Shown: positions 57,366 to 64,000 of the stretch, in pieces
How positions within the stretch are numbered: position 1 is the stretch's first letter
How the letters are laid out: each line of letters begins with the position of its first letter
NCBI RefSeq assembly: GCF_013426205.1
Contig: NC_089425.1
Coordinates: forward strand, 4,402,001 to 4,466,000
Direction: 5' to 3'
Source of the DNA: Metarhizium brunneum
Taxonomy: Eukaryota; Ascomycota; Sordariomycetes; Hypocreales; Clavicipitaceae
Length of the DNA stretch: 64,000 nt
Notes under the pieces: model-generated
Database searches by the model: none
Told to the model about the DNA's origin: nothing
Seen by the model: only the letters and a program-made list of their open reading frames with translations
Position numbers and translations under genes: made by a program

Positions 57366-57940
57366 CGTCGCTTTTACAGCATTGCACTAGAACGAATATT
57401 AAGTGTTCAACAGGAAGCCGGACTCGACGCAAAAAGCAATGTTACTACAGGATATAGCGATGCTACTAAATGAGTAAGTAGCTGGATAGGCCCTTTGGAG
57501 AGAAAATGGACAGACATCATACAACACACAATACACAAATCATGGCTGACAGATCTCTCTTGGTTTCCTCACTCTAGATGGTTCCCGTTACGGAAATTGC
57601 GGGGTATCACTGGCTGTGCGTTTATCGGTGCAAAGTATTGATCAATCATTTTATAACGCCACCATTGCAACTTTGCCACAGATTTGTCTGGTCTGGTGAC
57701 AGTTGGGCAGGGAACTTTCAGCCCATGGTTATCATGGAACCCGTTCCAGGCGCCGAGAGGCTGGCTGAGGCAAGGTAGTGGAGGTTGTATTATGCAACGA
57801 ATGTTTAAGACAGATGCAAGTGTGGGCTAATGCCATCAATTGAGTGTACGTTCACAACGCGACGTACATGCAAGTTTCGAGAGTTATTCACAAGCAATCC
57901 CTCGAAAACGGCCCGCATAGTTGTCTCATCACGCAGTCAT
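57366..57940. other. Intergenic, nothing recognised
   Basis: No motif-bearing frame seen. Confidence 0.4.
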
Positions 57941-58501
57941 TTATTGGTGTGCGATGCGGGATAGCTCGTCGCGGAAGGAGTGTTTGTTTTGCCCCATGAC
58001 GCCGTACATATGATCAACCGCATGCTTCAGGCAACTGTCGGTTGAATAAACTCCAGTCGAGGCCCTTGGACGTTCAAGGGATATGAGCTTTCTTTTTACG
58101 AGTTTCAGCTGCAGCAGCCAGCTTTCAGCTCTGCCGGCACCATCGTCATTATCCCTTTGTTCAACGAGGGCCGAAGATCGTTTCTGTAATGGAACTCGAC
58201 TCATATTATATATGTGAAACTGTTGTCCCTGTAGGCTTCCCAAATCTTCCTCCAAAGTCGAAGCTGAGGAAGCACGATCATCTATCAAATACACCGTCGG
58301 CGCCACCAAAGAGTGGCAAGGCCGAGGTTTCAGAAGTGCCGCATTTAGTGCTATTCGTGGCATAATTAAAACTGCCGTGATTCTCTCCATACTGGCAACC
58401 ATGTCACCCCCGAGTCCCTGATATCCCAGCTCCGAGCGGCCCGTCCCAAGTCTAGACCTTATTCCCCATGCCAAAGTAAAAGAGTATGGGATCAAATCCA
58501 C
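57941..58501 (-). CDS. Unassigned 186-codon frame, possible 3' exon
   Basis: The minus frame reads as natural protein (ELGYQGLGGDMVASMERI, HSLVAPTVYLIDDRASSAST) but lacks a credible start codon. Possible upstream exon pieces near 58730-58560 do not join cleanly. No domain is recognised. It could be the last exon of a gene whose 5' part is decayed, or chance. Confidence 0.3.
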   Translation of the reverse strand: MDLIPYSFTLAWGIRSRLGTGRSELGYQGLGGDMVASMERITAVLIMPRIALNAALLKPRPCHSLVAPTVYLIDDRASSASTLEEDLGSLQGQQFHIYNMSRVPLQKRSSALVEQRDNDDGAGRAESWLLQLKLVKRKLISLERPRASTGVYSTDSCLKHAVDHMYGVMGQNKHSFRDELSRIAHQ

Positions 58502-59428
58502 GCCCGCAACATGTCACACTAATTGTCAAGTGGAGATGCGACGCAAGCCTTGTGCGTGTCCTTTTTCGTAGAAACCAACCCAAGTCGTCGTACTCTATTG
58601 ATGAGGGCAATGCTAGACTGTCGTTTCTCGGCGGCGTATGGTATATCCAGGAACTACTTCTACCCTGTCTTCAGCCCATACAGCCTGCAACGCCACGCGG
58701 TCAAAAGCCACCTACCACACGAATGATAAGTGTGCAACTGCCGGACTTTGCTCCTCAAAGCTTTTGATTCACCCTGACCGGTGAGCTTGGTTCGCCTCGG
58801 GAAGTAATCAACCAAGGCCCCAGAGGTGTCATCGATGATGTCCCGGGATCCAGGACTAGATTGATGTCGGGCAGCTTTACGACCCCGACTTCTACCGGCT
58901 GAGTCTTTGAGAGCGCAAGTCCACGTACAGTATTCACATGCTCTTCGCTGGTTACATCGGATGCACTCCGCTTCCTGGGTTGATGTTGAATCCGGGCGAG
59001 GTTATTCTGGGGTAATGAGAGAATAGGATAAAGCCGGTTGCTGAGTTGAGGTGTGACGTACTCCGTAGTAATTTATAACAAGGCAATGCAATACACATTG
59101 CGCCGTGGAATCGGATAGGCCGAGTTTTCGAGATCAGGGCCTTACCACGTGGCTGCTGCCATCTTGAGAGCCTCAAGTAGAGGTGAATGCACCCTGATGG
59201 CATGGGTCCTAGGTCCAGGAATTCATGCATTGACGATACATGCACCCTGATGATCAATAAACCAAGTAAATTTCCTGTATTCAAGTCAGGCCTTCCCGGT
59301 AAAATCGACTTGATCAGTTCATCAATGTTCATCTCTAGTGTATTTCTGCTTACAAGTATCCATATTTTCAGAGATTTTGCGCCATTTACTCGCGACACAA
59401 GAAATCGCCCAAAGGCCAGAGCAGTGAC
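58502..59428. other. Intergenic, nothing firm
   Basis: Overlapping short frames on both strands; none has a motif or good start context. Confidence 0.4.
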
Positions 59429-59434
59429 TATAAA
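59429..59434 (+). promoter_or_regulatory. TATA box of the HRXXH gene
   Basis: TATAAA, about 80 bp upstream of the start codon at 59510. Confidence 0.55.
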
Positions 59435-59509
59435 GCTAGGGACGTTTGGCAGTCGAATCCAAGACAATAACAAATACAACAAACTCATCAAATTCTCGAT
59501 CTTATCTTT

Positions 59510-60505
59510 ATGATCATCAAGATGTATGCAATTATTGCATTGTTGTTCCTGTCTCCTATTTGGGCCTCTCCTCTTGGCCGCCCGGCCGACGAACTAATAC
59601 CAACAATTGATGCGTCTGCCAAGGCATCCCCTACGCCGGCGAATTATCAGTGGTCATCAGGATGGACGGCCACAATCCCTATTCATGAGTCCTGTAATAG
59701 CTCATTCAGGGCACAGATCAATCAAGGCCTAGATGAAATGGTCCAGCTGTCTGAGCATGCACGCAACCACCTTTTGCGATGGGGTCATAAATCTACGTTT
59801 ACCCAAAGATATTTTGGCAACGGCTCCACGGCTCATGCCATCGGATGGTATGATCGTATTATTCTAGCCGATAAGAGCGATATGCTGTTTCGCTGCGACG
59901 ACCCCGACAGTAATTGCGACATACACAAGGGTATTTCAGCACTCCGCGAATATAGTACTTGAGGCATGAACTAATACTTGACATTTCCAGACTGGGGCTC
60001 TTACTGGAGACCTAATGCCACTTCCGAGGTCAATGTTTGCCTATTTGCAGCCGAGTATCGGCTCCTCTCATCAGTCTGCAACCTCGGCCACACGGTAGCT
60101 GGGTCTGGGCTTGAATTATTCTGGGCAACAGATTTAATGCATAGGCTATTTCATGCCCCGATTGTCAATGAAGACATAGTAAATCATTTCTCAGATGATT
60201 ACTCGGACCTTTTGGAGCTTGCGAAAACAGAGCCAGAAAAGAGTGGCATTGATATGGACGCGTTGCAGTATTTCGCCATCGATGTATGGGCTCACGATGT
60301 TGCCGCCCCCGGCGTCGGCTGCACTGGCAAACCACCGCCAAAAAAGAGTCCGGCCGAGTCAGTATCCGGCAGTCCTGCCACTGCTACTGCTACCGCTGCG
60401 TCTTCGGTGAGTGAAACCTTGGTAACTTAAACCTCAATGCAACTCAAGCACTAATGATGAAAGCAGTGCCACACCCACAGTGACGGGTCTGAACATTGCG
60501 TCTAG
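59510..60505 (+). CDS. Secreted putative metallopeptidase, HRXXH family
   Basis: Exons 59510..59930, 59991..60406 and 60467..60505 give 291 residues; donors are gtattt and gtgagt. The last exon adds only CHTHSDGSEHCV, a His/Cys ending I recall as common in this family, which supports the second intron. The signal peptide (MIIKMYAIIALLFLSPIWAS) may start at Met1 or Met5. Features in order: ESCNSSFRAQINQGLDEM, RYFGNGSTAHAIGWYDRI, DKSDMLFRCDDPDSNC, VNVCLFAAEYR, then the HRLFH motif at 191-195 that names the family, and QYFAIDVWAHDVA. HRXXH proteins are predicted zinc peptidases related to deuterolysin (M35). All key residues are present, so the gene looks intact. It is the last gene before the right-hand AT block. 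Confidence 0.88.
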
Positions 60506-60959
60506 ACGGAGTCAAGGCCAAGTATACGAGATATGATTCGATGCCAGAATAATGTTGCCTTAACGCGAGACCAGTAATAAAAGCATTGCGAGTTGGGGGT
60601 AGAAGCAGTTTTGCGCCACAGTGCAAAGGGTAAATATCTGCGGTGACCAGAGAATAATGGCTAGCCAGTAGGAATAGAAAGCCCAGTAGATATATACTAG
60701 ACAATTATGACGTATCGCAGCACCAATAAAATAAAAACTGTCATTAATTAAATCGCGAACGCCCTATACCCATAACGGCGGACAGGCTAACAGATTTGTG
60801 TGCGCAAGTAATCACTAATAGACAGCAAACTGTTACTCTTGCTAGCGCTGTCAGGGACTTGATTGCTTTTATAGTGTCGGGAATGCTCTAAAAGCAGAAT
60901 GCTTATGAAAATTTACAGAAAAGACTTAGCAGGTAGGTAATAAAAATAAGGATAAGAAT
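60506..60959. other. Transition into the AT-rich block
   Basis: No gene; base composition falls gradually toward the RIP-type block. Confidence 0.4.
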
Positions 60960-62247
60960 AGTTACTAGTAATAACTTATACTTTAAGGAGATACTTAAGA
61001 AGAGTAATAAGTTAAGTTTTAAATGTATTTTATTTCTAATAAATATATAATATATTATACTTTTATATTAAAAAGCTTTTAATTACTTTTAATAAATATT
61101 TTATTATTTTTTAGGATTTTTTTATATAATATATTTATAATTAATTACTTTATTTTTGCTTATAAATTTTATTATAATTAGAATTTATAAAAGTATATAT
61201 AAATTCTAATTATATAAAACTTTAATATATATACTAGTATATATACTACTTATAGTAAATTTAAACCTCTAATATATTATAACGCTCTAAATACTTACTA
61301 GGGTAAGCCTAGCTTTATTTTCTAGCTTCTTATAAGCTATTTTATACTTTTATATATTATACTTACTATTAGATTTTCCTAAGAATATATTTTACTATTA
61401 TTTATTAAAAATAATAAGTATTAATATTACAAATTATAATAATATACTTATACTTAATATATTTTCATAATATTTTAGATATATTTATTAGGTTATAAAG
61501 TTAATAATATCTAATAAAATAATAAAAAATTTAAAATTTAAAATAATTATTTTTTTTTAAAAAAATATAATTTACTTTTTAAGTATTCTATATATATTTA
61601 TAAATTATTATTATTTAACTTTATAAATTATTATATTTTAGCTATAAAGCAATAAGTTACCCCTAGTAATATAATTATATTAGTTATATAAGCTATATTT
61701 ATTTAAGATAATTATAATAATATAAATAATAAATTAAACTTAAATAATTATAATATTACTTTTATATTAGCTATTTTTTTCTTGTTTTTATTATTTTTTA
61801 TATTAATATATAATTATTATTTATTATTTTTATAATAAATAAAATAAAAGCTATATAATTAAGCTATATAAATTTAGATTTATTTATTAAATAATAGTAA
61901 TAAAAGCTAGCTTTTTTTTTTCTTACTCAGTTTTTCTTACTAGTATTTTTTATTTTAAAAGGGAGGAAATATAAATAAATAATTTTAAGTTTATATAAAA
62001 ATTTAATAAAAGTTTTTAAACCTAAATTATAAGCTCTAATAATAAGCTAATTAGCTACTATTATATTTATACTTTTTTAGGGTATAAGCCTTTTTAACCT
62101 TAAATTATAAACCTACTTATATATAATATATATAAAATTATTAGAATACCCTATATTACTTAGTTTAACTTTCAGCCTAAAATATTAGTTATTCCCTAAT
62201 TATATATATATAATAATAAGTATAGCTAGTTTATTATAATTATAAAT

Positions 62248-62344
62248 ATCCCCTCTAAAAGAGGTAAAACCGCTAATATAAATTTATTAGGTAGTTTTAC
62301 TCTTAATATTATTAGTTTTATTAGGCTTTTTTATAGCTAATATA
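62248..62344 (+). repeat. Direct repeat, copy 1 (about 95 bp)
   Basis: Starts with CCCTCTAAAAGAGGTAAAAC and matches 63906-64000 almost base for base apart from transitions. Spacing is about 1.66 kb. Confidence 0.8.
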
Positions 62345-62970
62345 ATAGTTTTTTTAAAGTTATATTTTAGCTTTATATTTTTAAAAGTCTTTTTTTTTAT
62401 ATTTTTAATAGCTTTATTATTTTTCTTAATTTTTATTAAATTAAGATTTTTAGCTTTATAATAATTATTTTTTTTATTATAAAAAGCTTTTAATTTAATA
62501 TTAATTATATTACCTTTTAAGCTTTATTAGCTTTTAACCCTTAAAAGTTATAATAAGTAATTTACTTATATTAGGCTTTTTATTATACTTAAAAGTTATC
62601 TTATTATTATTAGTATATACTTTATATATAATAGTTTATAAATAGCTATAATAAATATTAGTAAATACTTATAAGAGATATATATATATAGGAGTAGTAA
62701 CTTATAATTAATTATAGTCTTAATAGTAAAAAAATAACTTAAATATAAGATTAATTAAAAATATAAAAAAGAGTAAACCTTATAAATATATTATATATAT
62801 AGGTATTTTAGGTTTTTAGTGTGATTTAATATAAATTATAGCTATAAAATTAGTAGGTTTATATAATAATATATAAGGTTTAATTATATAATAATAGCTA
62901 AGGCTATTATAAAGTAATTATAACTAGCAAGCTATAGTGTAATACTAATTATACTAGTATATTTTTTTTT

Positions 62971-63726
62971 TAAATTATAATAAAAAAATAAAATAAAAGG
63001 CTAGTTAATCACCAAGACCTACTAATAACATAATTAATAGCTATACCTAGCTAATTAAATAATAATATATAATTAAAAAAATAGTATATATATTATAATA
63101 TATTAAATTTATTAGCTTAAAAAGTGATTTATAACCTTATATACTAATAAAAGTATATATATAATAATAATAATAACTTATAACCACGTGAGTTATACCC
63201 TAAAAAACTTAGAGTAATCTAATATAATATAAATTAATAAAGTTTATACCTAACTTTTATAAAGCCTATTATTTTCCCTATAATTACCTTATTTTACTTT
63301 TATATACTTAATTTAAATAAATTACTTTATAAAGTAGCTACTTATAAGTTTTTAGCTTTATATTACTCCCTAAAGTATTATAGCTTACTAATATTAAACT
63401 TAGTTAGCAGTTAATAACTATAATTATAACTAGTACTAAAAAAGGTAATAAGCTTAATATAAGTAAGTTATTTATTATAATTTTAGGGATTAAAGCTAAT
63501 AAGCCTAAAAAGGTAATAAAAAAGCTATTATTATAAAAAATATTAATAAGAAAAGGGATATATTATTAAAAGCTAAAAATATTAAAAAAATTAATAAATT
63601 TAATAAAATAACTAAGAAAATAAGAAAAAAAAAAGAAATAAAAGGGAGAATTAAGAAGAATATTATAAAACTAGTTAATAAAAAGTAGCTTTATATTATA
63701 GTTTTCCCCTTTATTGCGGAGGGATA
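62971..63726. repeat. 770-bp repeat unit, copy 2
   Basis: Same orientation as 27727-28500 and about the same length. Flanked on both sides by ATACTAGTATATTT (about 62951 and 63724), either a target duplication or part of the element ends. Part of it (about 63450-63520) also matches 62500-62590 in inverted orientation. Confidence 0.8.
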
Positions 63727-63905
63727 CTAGTATATTTAATATATTATAATATATATATAAATAGTTTACTTTTTTAGTTTTTTATTATTTTTAGCCTAGT
63801 ATAGCCTAATATTATTTTAGATTTTACGCTTATATAATACTAGTATTATATATATAATTTTATTTAACTATAAAGTAAATTAACCAAATATTAATATTAA
63901 TAAAA

Positions 63906-64000
63906 TTCCCTCTAGAAGAGGTAAAACCACTAATATAAATTTATTTAGCAGCTTTACTCTTAGTATTACTAGCCTTATTAGGCCTTTTTATAGCTAATAT
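63906..64000 (+). repeat. Direct repeat, copy 2 (runs off the window)
   Basis: Partner of 62248-62344. The match continues to the last base, so the true repeat is longer. Confidence 0.8.

Larger units (their letters stand above)
60960..64000. mobile_element. Second RIP-type AT-rich repeat block, open at the right edge
   Basis: About 3 kb of very AT-rich sequence with no frame of 60 codons after 60704. It holds a copy of the 770-bp unit also found in the first block, plus its own direct and inverted repeats. It keeps more G/C than the first block, so it is less eroded. Element type cannot be set because the block runs off the window. Confidence 0.75.

Noticed and set aside
58952..59491. 179-codon minus-strand frame
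   Set aside because: Overlaps the promoter of the HRXXH gene on the other strand, has no motif, and frames of similar length overlap it on the plus strand.

Overview
This window is filamentous ascomycete DNA, most likely from a Sordariomycete. The evidence is short introns (about 45-85 nt) with GT..CTAAC..AG signals, fungal-only families (DUF3176, UstYa/DUF3328, HRXXH putative peptidase, DUF6923, fungal MACPF), and two blocks of almost pure A+T in which CA/TG dinucleotides have nearly vanished, the signature of repeat-induced point mutation (RIP). The species cannot be fixed from the sequence. The window looks accessory or subtelomeric: secreted and membrane proteins, decayed secondary-metabolism genes, transposon graveyards and long gene-poor gaps.

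Layout. 0-2.4 kb: a 5'-truncated DUF3176 membrane protein gene. 5.0-6.0 kb: a secreted ten-cysteine protein. 6.5-12.5 kb (minus): a collapsed nonribosomal peptide synthetase (NRPS) with fragments of three adenylation domains, three condensation domains and two carrier domains. 14.4-15.7 kb: a secreted trypsin. 16.2-17.2 kb: a broken SAM methyltransferase. 17.7-20.6 kb (minus): a 14-exon MACPF gene. 22.15-29.43 kb: a RIP-degraded LTR retrotransposon with recognisable about 260-bp direct terminal repeats. 30.1-30.9 kb (minus): a calcineurin-like phosphoesterase.

31.7-36.0 kb is the most interesting locus. Two divergent UstYa-family genes, one intact and one decaying, sit upstream of a 96-residue secreted pre-protein that ends in two copies of an 18-residue repeat with a variable Tyr-containing centre. 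UstYa proteins are the cyclising oxidases of fungal RiPPs (ustiloxin, phomopsin, asperipin, victorin), so the layout suggests a small, undescribed dikaritin-like RiPP locus. A perfect 9-bp inverted repeat and a threefold 211-bp tandem repeat lie between the oxidase and the candidate precursor.

37.3-38.1 kb (minus): a five-exon 209-residue protein I cannot name. 41.5-44.1 kb: an intronless 860-residue protein. 45.1-45.9 kb: a single-pass membrane protein. 47 kb: a DJ-1/PfpI fragment. 48.5-51.1 kb: a secreted 875-residue repeat protein with Cys modules at both ends. 52.6-53.7 kb (minus): a secreted protein with a duplicated Cys module. 55.6-57.2 kb (minus): a secreted protein with duplicated DUF6923. 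59.5-60.5 kb: an HRXXH putative peptidase. From about 60.96 kb to the end is a second RIP-type AT block that shares a 770-bp unit with the first.

All exon boundaries were derived by hand from splice consensus and reading-frame continuity. No similarity search was run; family names come from recognised motifs.
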